A DNA stretch of 46,915 nt from an uncultured Clostridia bacterium (GTDB taxonomy: Bacteria; Bacillota; Clostridia; Christensenellales; UBA3700). The notes below the pieces were generated by a model. The model was not told where the DNA came from. It saw only the letters and a list, made by a program, of their open reading frames with translations, and did no database searches. This document shows positions 9,707 through 17,405 of this stretch, piece after piece; position 1 is the stretch's first letter, and the number at the start of each line of letters is the position of its first letter. The stretch covers positions 1 to 46,915 of the forward strand of contig CAMWQA010000004.1 of NCBI GenBank assembly GCA_947176265.1, written 5' to 3'. The position numbers were made by a program, and so were the translations under genes.

Positions 9707-11212
9707 TTATAGGCTTAATTCAATTTTCATTTTAATCGTTGTATCTTCGGTATATGAATATTTATGTGTAATCATTCTATATGTTGCCGTATAAAAAATA
9801 AGCCCCGATTTTTCGTCATCGGGACTTATTCTAATTGGACTATTAAATTGTATTTGTATCTTATCGTCAAATAATGTTATTTGCTTTATTAAAAAGTTGA
9901 TAAGTATTTGTGGCTCTAACTTTAACGCTTGATTGTAATATTCTCTTATATCGCTTTCTTTAAGTTGTACCGCTAGTTTGCTATGTTCTATGAGTATTTG
10001 CTTTTCCAACTCGGCTTGTTGCTGTTCTAGTTCGTGCAAACGCTTATTAGTTGTATTTGATATAATACCACGCTCAACGGCACTCACAAGATTATTTAAC
10101 GCTGTGTCAACTTGTCGTTTTTGCTTTTCCAACACTTTTATGATAGCGTTTTCCATTGATTGCTGTCTTTGTATTTGCAGTAACTCATTTACGATATAGT
10201 TCATAATATGTGGCTCGCTTAATTTTTCAATGGTCGCATTGATAACTAATTCTTCGAGTACGTCTTTACGCACCATTGATTTATTACAATCCGCCAAGTG
10301 TTTTTTACGCCCCCTACATTTATAGTAGTAAACCTTTGCACCTGATTTGGACGTACCGCTTTCGCCATTGAGAGTATGACCACAATAACCGCATATAAGT
10401 TTATGGCGTAATAGAAAGTCAACTTTCTCACACCGTTTACAGTTTCTATTTTTCATTACTCTTGCTCTCACAATATCGAAAGTAGATTGCGGAATAATTT
10501 GCGGATACATATTGTCAATGATTTCTTCGCCGTGTTTATATACGCCCGAATACTTTTCATTGCGTAGGATATTGTAAACGCTGTTTTTAATGAACGGCTT
10601 TCCTTTGTAGTAAATACCCATTGCTGTTAGTCCGTCAATAATTTGTCTAATGAATTTTCCTTTTGAATATTCATTATAAATATATCGTACTACTTCGGCA
10701 TCGTTTTCGTCTACGACAATTTTTCGTCCGTCCAACTTGTAGCCATACAATAACGTACCGCCTTGAAAGTAACCTTTACGGCGAGTTTCTTTCATACCAC
10801 GACTGACCTTTTGAGCAAGTTCCGCTGAATAGTATTGATTCATACCTTCGAGCAAACTCTCTAATATAATGCCTTCGGGTGTATCGGGGATATTTTCCAT
10901 TGCTGACAATACTTTTACGCCGTTATCTCTCAATGTCTTTTTATGTATTGCCGTTTCGTATTTGTTTCGAGAAAACCTATCAAGTTTGTAGACAAGTACA
11001 TAGTTCCATTCTTTGCGATTGCTATCCTTTAACATACGCTGAAAGTCGGGGCGGTTATCATTTGTACCTGTCATTGCTCGGTCGATGTAAGTATCGAGTA
11101 TGAGAATATTATTGCGTTGTGCATATTCTTCACATACTCTCAACTGTCCGTCGATAGATTGTTCCGTTTGTTGGTCGCAAGAGTATCTTGCATAAATTAC
11201 TGCTGTTTTCAT
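9707..11212 (-). CDS. large serine recombinase (resolvase/invertase N-terminal, recombinase and Zn-ribbon domains)
   Basis: AVIYARYSCDQQTEQSIDGQL, VYKLDRFSRN, zinc-ribbon CGYCGHTLNG...YYYKCRGRKKHLADC. Confidence 0.96.
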   Translation of the reverse strand: MKTAVIYARYSCDQQTEQSIDGQLRVCEEYAQRNNILILDTYIDRAMTGTNDNRPDFQRMLKDSNRKEWNYVLVYKLDRFSRNKYETAIHKKTLRDNGVKVLSAMENIPDTPEGIILESLLEGMNQYYSAELAQKVSRGMKETRRKGYFQGGTLLYGYKLDGRKIVVDENDAEVVRYIYNEYSKGKFIRQIIDGLTAMGIYYKGKPFIKNSVYNILRNEKYSGVYKHGEEIIDNMYPQIIPQSTFDIVRARVMKNRNCKRCEKVDFLLRHKLICGYCGHTLNGESGTSKSGAKVYYYKCRGRKKHLADCNKSMVRKDVLEELVINATIEKLSEPHIMNYIVNELLQIQRQQSMENAIIKVLEKQKRQVDTALNNLVSAVERGIISNTTNKRLHELEQQQAELEKQILIEHSKLAVQLKESDIREYYNQALKLEPQILINFLIKQITLFDDKIQIQFNSPIRISPDDEKSGLIFYTATYRMITHKYSYTEDTTIKMKIELSL

Positions 11213-11236
11213 TTTTGTTTCTCCCTATTAAATTAT

Positions 11237-11398
11237 TTATTTTGTCTTTCGACGGGAGCGAAATAAACGAAATCGTCTTTGCTGTTCTTCCATTGGCTGT
11301 CTTTACTCTTGCGGTCAAGGGTTGCCAACGGCAATGCACTTTACCCTTGACGGCAAGGGCGGTTTCGTTTACGCTCCCATAGGCGAAAGACAAAATAA
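11237..11398. repeat. long nested imperfect palindrome B (162 bp)
   Basis: nested arms TTATTTTGTCTTTCG/CGAAAGACAAAATAA, GGGAGCG/CGCTCCC, TAAACGAAA/TTTCGTTTA, CTTGCgGTCAAGGGT/ACCCTTGACgGCAAG. Confidence 0.85.
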
Positions 11399-11399
11399 T

Positions 11400-12284
11400 T
11401 TAATTGGCTTTTGGCATTTGCCTTATTATCTCCGCACTTATCTCGCCCATAATTAAGCCGTCGTCCACGCAAGTAAAGTTATCAAATAACAAGGCTTTTT
11501 TATCGTCTATTCCTATCGGACAAACTATATCTTCGTCCAAAATATCACTCACTAGGTAGGTGGGCAATTTACCTCCAAACACAAGTTTCTCGCCACTTTT
11601 CTCTATGTATTTGAGCAAATATCTCACGGCTTGCGGTATCTCTCTTGAACATATCTCTTTGAAATCGTTCCGTCCAAAGTGTTTTAGAAAGTGCGTGTTT
11701 TGATAGGTTGTTTGTTTCCTATGGCTCTTTGTACTAAAATCGTTGACTTGTTCCAACGTGCCTATCATTTGCGGTATGTAGAAGATTCCGTGAAAATGTA
11801 AGCGTTGTTTTTCGGGCGAACGCTCCCACACGCCTATATATTTCCAACCTTTACGGCTGACAAGGTGTTTGAGAGTGTTCCGCAACTTTGCCTTGAACGT
11901 TTCTTCCGTGTGCTTTTCGCTATCGTAAGTAAACGTAACAAAGTAATTCCACTCTTGCAAATATATCTTCCGCCATAAACGTGTACGCCGTTTGGCGAGA
12001 TTGTCTTTCTTTCGCTCCACGTTTTGCTCGATATATTCCGTTGCTTGCTCGGTAGTAGTAAACTCGCTTTGCAGTTTCTCGGCAATATATCCCTTGCGTT
12101 CTCGCTTGGGTAGGCTTTGACTCTCGGCGTAGGCTGTATCAAACTTTGACTGCAACTCAACTTGTCTAGGCGTTGCTATCGCAGTATTCTTCCGTTTACT
12201 GCCTTTGCCGTGCTTGTAGTTCTCTTGCAGTATCGCAATGTAATGACTTCCGTCATAATAGACTTTTGCATTTTCAAATGGCAT
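11400..12284 (-). CDS. HUH-type rolling-circle replication initiation protein (G2P/ORF2-like Rep)
   Basis: HUH motif RLHFHGIFYIP, downstream Y-x3-K motif (RYLLKYIEK), YFVTFTYDSEKHTEE motif. Confidence 0.85.
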   Translation of the reverse strand: MPFENAKVYYDGSHYIAILQENYKHGKGSKRKNTAIATPRQVELQSKFDTAYAESQSLPKRERKGYIAEKLQSEFTTTEQATEYIEQNVERKKDNLAKRRTRLWRKIYLQEWNYFVTFTYDSEKHTEETFKAKLRNTLKHLVSRKGWKYIGVWERSPEKQRLHFHGIFYIPQMIGTLEQVNDFSTKSHRKQTTYQNTHFLKHFGRNDFKEICSREIPQAVRYLLKYIEKSGEKLVFGGKLPTYLVSDILDEDIVCPIGIDDKKALLFDNFTCVDDGLIMGEISAEIIRQMPKAN

Positions 12285-12298
12285 TTTGTTTCGCTCCT

Positions 12299-12436
12299 TT
12301 ATTGCTTATTTTTGGCAAGTTCCAACACTCTCGAATAGAGCGTTTGGAAAAATACAATTTTCTCGCTTGGCTCTTGAATATTAGGCTCTCCAATAAATTC
12401 AATAGACAAGTCAATGTGTAACTCGGTTTTCAACAT
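12299..12436 (-). CDS. small element protein, 45 aa (MLKTELHIDLSIEFIGEPNIQEPSEKIVFFQTLYSRVLELAKNKQ), upstream of rep
   Basis: AAGGAG RBS 9 nt before ATG; stop just upstream of the rep RBS; absent from the supplied ORF track. Confidence 0.7.
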   Translation of the reverse strand: MLKTELHIDLSIEFIGEPNIQEPSEKIVFFQTLYSRVLELAKNKQ

Positions 12437-12454
12437 TTTCAAAATCTCCTTGCT

Positions 12455-12549
12455 GGTTGTGAGATTAGTCTAGCAATTATTCGGGGAAAGTGTTAGAATC
12501 TAACTTGTACTTTTCCCCGCCAAAACCTAGTATCTACCTAATCTCAACC
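12455..12549. repeat. nested imperfect palindrome C (95 bp)
   Basis: GGTTGtGAGATTAG/CTAATCTCAACC, CGGGGAAAGT/ACTTTTCCCCG, GTTAGAaTCTAAC. Confidence 0.8.
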
Positions 12550-12580
12550 AAACAAAACTTGAACAAACAAGTACAAAAAT

Positions 12581-12648
12581 GGTGGCAACGTAAAAAAATC
12601 GGGGGCTCGTGGAAAGCCTGCGCACGAACCCCGATTTTAGTTGCCACC
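12581..12648. repeat. hairpin D: GGTGGCAAC/GTTGCCACC enclosing ATCGGGGgCTCGTG/CACGAaCCCCGAT
   Basis: inverted repeats read directly; terminator-like on the minus strand. Confidence 0.85.
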
Positions 12649-12683
12649 TTTGGGTAAGGTATTTTTTTGTTGTGTCTAGTCGT

Positions 12684-12743
12684 GTGGCGGGTGCTTGACG
12701 GCGAGCGTAAGCGAAGCCGCTTGTTATATCAAGCACCCGCCAC
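12684..12743. repeat. hairpin E: perfect 15-bp stem GTGGCGGGTGCTTGA/TCAAGCACCCGCCAC with inner CGGC/GCCG
   Basis: inverted repeats read directly; candidate replication-origin structure. Confidence 0.85.
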
Positions 12744-12832
12744 AGTGCCAAAATACTTTTTGTTGTTGCTTTTATTATGCAAATATGCTACAATAGTTGT
12801 ACGATAAACAGTAATTTAACGGAGAAATAAAA

Positions 12833-13042
12833 ATGATTTTACCTGTACCCCTTATCGTAAGAAGGCGCATTATAAACAAGCTATTGGAAAAGAATGCTAT
12901 TTCTATTGAAACTGCTATTACGTTGGAAGAAGCAGGCATCTCAGGTCCAAATAATTTTCAAGCGGTTATCTCGCGCTTGATTGAACAAGGCGTCGTGCAT
13001 CAACTTGATAACAGATATTATTTGGATACGACAAAGCTGTAA
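12833..13042 (+). CDS. small winged-helix-like protein (69 aa) encoded by the element
   Basis: GGAG RBS; promoter-like TTGCTT-17-TACAAT upstream; predicted helices plus wing (ISRLIEQGVVHQLDNRYYL). Confidence 0.7.
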   Translation: MILPVPLIVRRRIINKLLEKNAISIETAITLEEAGISGPNNFQAVISRLIEQGVVHQLDNRYYLDTTKL

Positions 13043-13080
13043 ATTTCAATTTATCGTAGAAAAATACAAATGCAAGTCGT

Positions 13081-13103
13081 GGTGTTCGACTTGCATTCGC
13101 ATT
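13081..13103 (-). repeat. right terminal inverted repeat of element
   Basis: reverse complement AATGCGAATGCAAGTCGAACACC. Confidence 0.85.
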
Positions 13104-13137
13104 GGTGCACCATTACGGGTGTATAAGAACACCTAGA

Positions 13138-13165
13138 AAGAGAAATCGCAGTTGCGGTTTCTTTT
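13138..13165 (+). terminator. orphan intrinsic terminator GAAATCGCA-gt-TGCGGTTTCTTTTTCTTTT (probable original tRNA-Arg trailer)
   Basis: inverted repeat plus T-run immediately right of the element's right boundary. Confidence 0.7.
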
Positions 13166-13301
13166 TCTTTTGCGTTATTAATTATTACGATATTGCTAAT
13201 AAGGTTATATATTGTAGTTAGTTATGGCTTGTAAATTTACATTGCTTTTGCTATAATGATTGTACGATAAACAGCGATTTAGCGTGGAGAACGAAAAAAT
13301 T

Positions 13302-13775
13302 ATGAAATTCATTAAGAAATCAAGAAAAAGTTTTTTGTCAATGTTTGTTTTGCTAATCTGCGTTATTGCTTTTGCGGGGTGCACAAGAGGAACGGTTATT
13401 GATAGGCTTAAAAATATGTATAACGTCGATACTCGACTGTTGACTAATTGTGAAATTGTTTGTGATATATCGGGCGAAACATTTACGGGTTATGCCCCTC
13501 ATTATGCGGTAATACAGTTTAATGCAGAGCCGACGGAGTTTTTGCAGTCATTTGACAACGTAAAAGAAAATATTAAAGGCTTTTCTTCCGAAAAGAATGA
13601 AGAAATCAAAAACAGTATAGACGCCCATTCGTGTATGGAAATACCAACCGAATATTACCCAGAATGGGATGACGAATATATTTGGTATTACTCGTATGAT
13701 GTAAGAGTATCCGCTTTGTATCTGATATATTTTCCTAATGACTATAAGTTGGTGGTTTATGAAGCAGGACATTAA
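13302..13775 (+). CDS. putative lipoprotein
   Basis: signal peptide with lipobox (CVIAFAGC); start chosen at MKFIKKSRKS. Confidence 0.75.
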   Translation: MKFIKKSRKSFLSMFVLLICVIAFAGCTRGTVIDRLKNMYNVDTRLLTNCEIVCDISGETFTGYAPHYAVIQFNAEPTEFLQSFDNVKENIKGFSSEKNEEIKNSIDAHSCMEIPTEYYPEWDDEYIWYYSYDVRVSALYLIYFPNDYKLVVYEAGH

Positions 13776-13844
13776 AATAATTTAAGTTTCAATTTGGCAT
13801 ATTGGGCGAGTACAACTCCGCAATAAAACTTGATTGTATTTCGC

Positions 13845-13873
13845 TTGACTAATATATTTCAAATAACTATAAT
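13845..13873 (+). promoter_or_regulatory. promoter TTGACT-17-TATAAT
   Basis: consensus hexamers, 17-bp spacer. Confidence 0.75.
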
Positions 13874-13879
13874 GTAAAA

Positions 13880-14016
13880 GTAAATTAAATATGGGTCATC
13901 GGAGGACTGACTGCCGCAGCAGTCGTGGCAAAATATTTGCCCTTAGTCGAAAAGATGTCGAGTGCGCTCGGTTATTTTAGGATAATCAGGCGCTAATTTT
14001 TTGTAAAGGATTGGGT
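13880..14016 (+). promoter_or_regulatory. structured 5' leader of MATE gene (candidate riboswitch)
   Basis: ~137-nt leader with GACTGC-cgca-GCAGTC, GGCAAA-ata-TTTGCC, closing GACT/AGTC, CGAG-tgcg-CTCG, then ...GCGCTAATTTTTT. Confidence 0.5.
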
Positions 14017-15357
14017 ATGAAGATACAAATATCAGACCATTTTAATTTAAAAAGGCTGTTTAGATTTGTTTTGCCGTCAATATTTATGATGGTTGTGACT
14101 TCAATTTACGGAGTAATTGACGGACTATTCGTATCCAACTTTGTTGGTAAAACTCCATTTGCCGCAATCAATCTCATAATGCCGGTCGTTATGATATTGG
14201 GCGGTATGGGATTTATGATAGGCACGGGCGGTACTGCGCTTGTAACCAAAGTCGTGGGCGAAAGCGATAGTGAAAGAGCAAATCGCTATTTTTCTATGCT
14301 TATAATTTTTTCAGTAATCTTCGGCGTGGTATTGACAGTTATCTGTGAAATAATCCTAAGTCCTATCGTTCGTCTTTTGGGCGGCGGAAATGCAAGTGAA
14401 GAGATGCTTGAAGATTGCGTATTATACGGCAGAATTACGATAGGTTTTTCCACTTTCTTTATGTTGCAAAACATATTTCAGAGTTTTTTGGCAGCCGCCG
14501 AAAGACCTAAACTCGGTTTTTTTGTTACGTTGATAGCGGGCTGCGCAAACGCCGCTTTGGACGCATTGTTTATAATGGTTTTCAAATGGGGTATCGTAGG
14601 CGCTGCCGTTGCAACGGGAATAGGACAGGTTTTAGGCAGCGTAATACCTCTCATATATTTTGCGAGAAAAAATGGCAGTCTATTAAGATTAAAAAAGACA
14701 AATTTCGAAATCAAGCCAATATTAATCGCTTGCGTCAACGGCTCTTCCGAACTGTTAACGAACGTAGCTACGTCCATCGTAAGTATGCTATATAATTTAC
14801 AACTTATAAAATTCTATGGCGAAAACGGAGTATCTGCTTACGGCGTTATAATGTACGTTCAGCTCATTTTCTTGGCGTTGATAATAGGTTATACCATAGG
14901 AAGCGCTCCGATAGTTTCATTCAATTTTGGCGCAAAGAACGATTTAGAGCTAAAAAATATCTTTAAAAAGAGCATATTCATTTTGGCTATATCCGGCGTT
15001 GTATTATCTTTACTTGCGCAAGCGCTTGCTATACCGCTTGCAAAACTCTTCGTTGGATACGACGCGCAATTATACAATTTGACAATTCACGCTTTTAGAT
15101 TATATTCGTTTGCATTTATATTCTCCGGAGTGGCTATCTTTTCATCGGGATTCTTTACCGCTTTGAACAATGGCTTGGTTTCGGCGATAATATCTGCATT
15201 GCGCGCGTTAGTGTTTCAGATTTCATTCATATTCTTATTGCCGTTTTTATTTGGAGTTGACGGAATATGGTGGGCAATGTTTGCGACAGAAGTATTAGCG
15301 ACGATTGTCTCCGTCATATTCTTCATAGCTTACAGAAAAAGGTATCGTTATATTTAA
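14017..15357 (+). CDS. MATE family efflux transporter
   Basis: multi-TM protein; FVLPSIFMMVVTSIYGVIDGLFVSNFVG, MGFMIGTGGTALV; RBS AAAGGA. Confidence 0.93.
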   Translation: MKIQISDHFNLKRLFRFVLPSIFMMVVTSIYGVIDGLFVSNFVGKTPFAAINLIMPVVMILGGMGFMIGTGGTALVTKVVGESDSERANRYFSMLIIFSVIFGVVLTVICEIILSPIVRLLGGGNASEEMLEDCVLYGRITIGFSTFFMLQNIFQSFLAAAERPKLGFFVTLIAGCANAALDALFIMVFKWGIVGAAVATGIGQVLGSVIPLIYFARKNGSLLRLKKTNFEIKPILIACVNGSSELLTNVATSIVSMLYNLQLIKFYGENGVSAYGVIMYVQLIFLALIIGYTIGSAPIVSFNFGAKNDLELKNIFKKSIFILAISGVVLSLLAQALAIPLAKLFVGYDAQLYNLTIHAFRLYSFAFIFSGVAIFSSGFFTALNNGLVSAIISALRALVFQISFIFLLPFLFGVDGIWWAMFATEVLATIVSVIFFIAYRKRYRYI

Positions 15358-15411
15358 CTTTTTGCCATGCAAAAACTTATAGGGAAATTTGTAAAATTTT
15401 ACGAAAAGTAC

Positions 15412-15442
15412 TTGACAAGCAATACTATGCATTGTATAGTAT
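15412..15442 (+). promoter_or_regulatory. promoter TTGACA-17-TATAGT with overlapping palindrome ATACTAT-n7-ATAGTAT (candidate PadR operator)
   Basis: inverted repeat 15422-15442 overlaps the -10 region upstream of the PadR gene. Confidence 0.65.
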
Positions 15443-15464
15443 AATATATAGCGGGGTAATACTT

Positions 15465-15776
15465 GTGGATATACAATTGAAAAAAGGAATTTTGGACGTA
15501 TGCGTGCTTGCTGCGCTCAGCAGAGGAGAAAGCTACGGCTATAAAATAATAAGCGACCTTACGGGCATTATCGAGATATCGGAAAGCACGCTGTATCCTA
15601 TTTTGAAAAGATTAGAAGCGGGCGGATTTGTGATAACGCGCACTGCTGAATTCAGCGGACGGCTTAGACGGTATTATAAGATAACGTCGTTGGGACTTAA
15701 AAAACTCAAATCGGGCAGAGATGATTTGCTCGAAATAAACAGTATATATAAAAAGTTGTTTGGTGGACGTATATAG
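15465..15776 (+). CDS. PadR family transcriptional regulator
   Basis: LKKGILDVCVLAALSRGESYGYKIISDL...ISESTLYPILKRLEAGGFV; GTG start. Confidence 0.92.
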   Translation: MDIQLKKGILDVCVLAALSRGESYGYKIISDLTGIIEISESTLYPILKRLEAGGFVITRTAEFSGRLRRYYKITSLGLKKLKSGRDDLLEINSIYKKLFGGRI

Positions 15777-15794
15777 TCCACAGTGGAGGTAACT

Positions 15795-16496
15795 ATGACC
15801 TATAATGAATGGCGAGACGAGCTCAAAAGTAACCTCTTATGCGTACCTGAAAATGAGATGCTTAGAGTGTTGGATTACTATGCAGAAGCTTACGCCGATA
15901 GACGTGACGCAGGATATTCCGAACGTGAAATAACTGCAGAATTCGGAGCTCCGTACGACGCGGCGCAGCGCATACTTGCAGAGAACGCTGAGTATCCGGC
16001 GGAGGCAATTTGTTTGGGCGAAAAGCGCAAGGCTCAAGCTAAACCGAAATATTATCCGGAACCGCAGAGCCGTCAACCTAAAAATCAAGAATATCAAAAT
16101 GACGAAGTTCAGCCGCAGCCTAATCCTGCGCAGTATGCGTCGCAAAACGCGCAACCAAAGACAAACAATAGAGGTTGGATTTTTGCGTTGCTTTGCGTGA
16201 TATTTGCAATACCGATATTTAGCGTCATTATGACAATGGTCGGCGTGACGATTGGATTTGGCGTAACGCCGTTTGCCTTGCTTATAGCAGGCGTCGGTTC
16301 AATCATAGAAGGCGTGGTAGAGTTGTTTTCCGATATTACTTTAGGCGCTGCCACTATTGGAATAGGACTTATAACATTTGGGTTAGGTCTAATACTTATG
16401 CCGATTATTTTTAAAATCGTAAAACTCATGTGGAAACTTTTTACTAAGTTTTTCTTATGGATTAAATCGCTCTTTAGCGGAAAGGAGAAACAATAA
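15795..16496 (+). CDS. DUF1700 (HAAS domain) membrane protein
   Basis: MTYNEWRDELKSNLLCVPENEMLRVLDYYAEAYADRRDAGYSEREITAEFG; C-terminal TM segments; GGAGG RBS. Confidence 0.85.
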   Translation: MTYNEWRDELKSNLLCVPENEMLRVLDYYAEAYADRRDAGYSEREITAEFGAPYDAAQRILAENAEYPAEAICLGEKRKAQAKPKYYPEPQSRQPKNQEYQNDEVQPQPNPAQYASQNAQPKTNNRGWIFALLCVIFAIPIFSVIMTMVGVTIGFGVTPFALLIAGVGSIIEGVVELFSDITLGAATIGIGLITFGLGLILMPIIFKIVKLMWKLFTKFFLWIKSLFSGKEKQ

Positions 16497-17341
16497 TGAA
16501 ATCATTTATAAAGGTAATTATAGCAGGCGCAGTAATTCTTGTCTTGGGCATTGGCGTACTTGCCGTAGCTTTAGGTATAAACGGTTGGCAGATTGACGGC
16601 GATTACGAGATGAAAACCTTTGAATGTCAAGATACGAATACGACTCTTGATATTGACTTTGCGGCAGGTACGCTTGAGATAAACAAATATGACGGACAGT
16701 TTATTAAAATTGAATATCCCGAAAATAGTATTTGGTCGACAGACGTAACAGAGTCCAACGGCACGGTATCAGTTGCTACGACAGGGAAGTTCAGATGGAA
16801 TAATATCCCAAGTTTGTTTATGAAGATACCGACGACGAAAATATGGATACCGCAGGGCGATATATTGAATATTAAACTCGATATGGACGCAGGCACGGTA
16901 AAATTTGCAGAAGGCGAATACGGAGATTTTATTGTCGCAATGAACGCCGGAACGTTTTTAACGCAAGATATCGTATGCAAAAAGTTGTCGGTAGAAATGA
17001 ATGCAGGTACAATCAGCATTAAAGACGTCGTATCAGAGCAGAACGTAAACATTGATTTGAACGCAGGCGCTATAAACGTCCAATCGCTTGTATGTCCGGC
17101 GCTAAAAAGCGAAGTTAGCGCAGGAAGCGTAAATATCAACAAATTGCAAACCTCGTACGTTGACGTTGACGTCAATGCGGGCAGCCTCAAATTGGGAATG
17201 ACGGGTGCTAAGTCGGATTATAACATCGACGTCGATAAGAGCGCAGGATCATGTAATATATCTAATCAAAATGGTTCGACGGATAAGCGCATAAAAGCAG
17301 AAGTTTCTGCAGGCTCGTTGGTAGTCAAGTTTGACGCTTAA
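16496..17341 (+). CDS. DUF4097-like adhesin-type protein
   Basis: N-terminal TM and repetitive beta-strand 'MDAGTVKFAEG / MNAGTISIKD / VNAGSLKLGM' pattern; follows DUF1700. Confidence 0.85.
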   Translation: MKSFIKVIIAGAVILVLGIGVLAVALGINGWQIDGDYEMKTFECQDTNTTLDIDFAAGTLEINKYDGQFIKIEYPENSIWSTDVTESNGTVSVATTGKFRWNNIPSLFMKIPTTKIWIPQGDILNIKLDMDAGTVKFAEGEYGDFIVAMNAGTFLTQDIVCKKLSVEMNAGTISIKDVVSEQNVNIDLNAGAINVQSLVCPALKSEVSAGSVNINKLQTSYVDVDVNAGSLKLGMTGAKSDYNIDVDKSAGSCNISNQNGSTDKRIKAEVSAGSLVVKFDA

Positions 17342-17359
17342 AATTATGATGATATACAA

Positions 17360-17389
17360 AATGCAAGGCTAACAGCCTTGCATTTTTAT
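17360..17389. terminator. terminator AATGCAAGGCTaacAGCCTTGCATTTTT
   Basis: perfect inverted repeat plus T-run. Confidence 0.85.
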
Positions 17390-17405
17390 TGTATAGCATG
17401 TTGAT

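Larger units (their letters stand above)
9454..13107. mobile_element. 3,654-bp integrative element in the tRNA-Arg 3' end: large serine recombinase plus HUH Rep
   Basis: direct GGTGCACC copies at 9450-9457 and 13104-13111; imperfect terminal inverted repeats AATnnnAATGCAAGTCGAACACC just inside; encodes recombinase and Rep; the tRNA trailer-like terminator lies beyond the right end. Confidence 0.85.

Noticed and set aside
12527-12751. 74-aa minus ORF
   Set aside because: Lies across hairpins C, D and E with no RBS; structure explains the region better.
9450-13111. Interpreting the right-end match only as an inverted copy of the tRNA 3' end
   Set aside because: GGTGCACC is itself palindromic; the direct-repeat plus terminal-inverted-repeat reading explains both ends and yields a coherent palindromic attP.
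16627-17190. 187-aa minus-strand ORF
   Set aside because: Antisense to the DUF4097-like gene.
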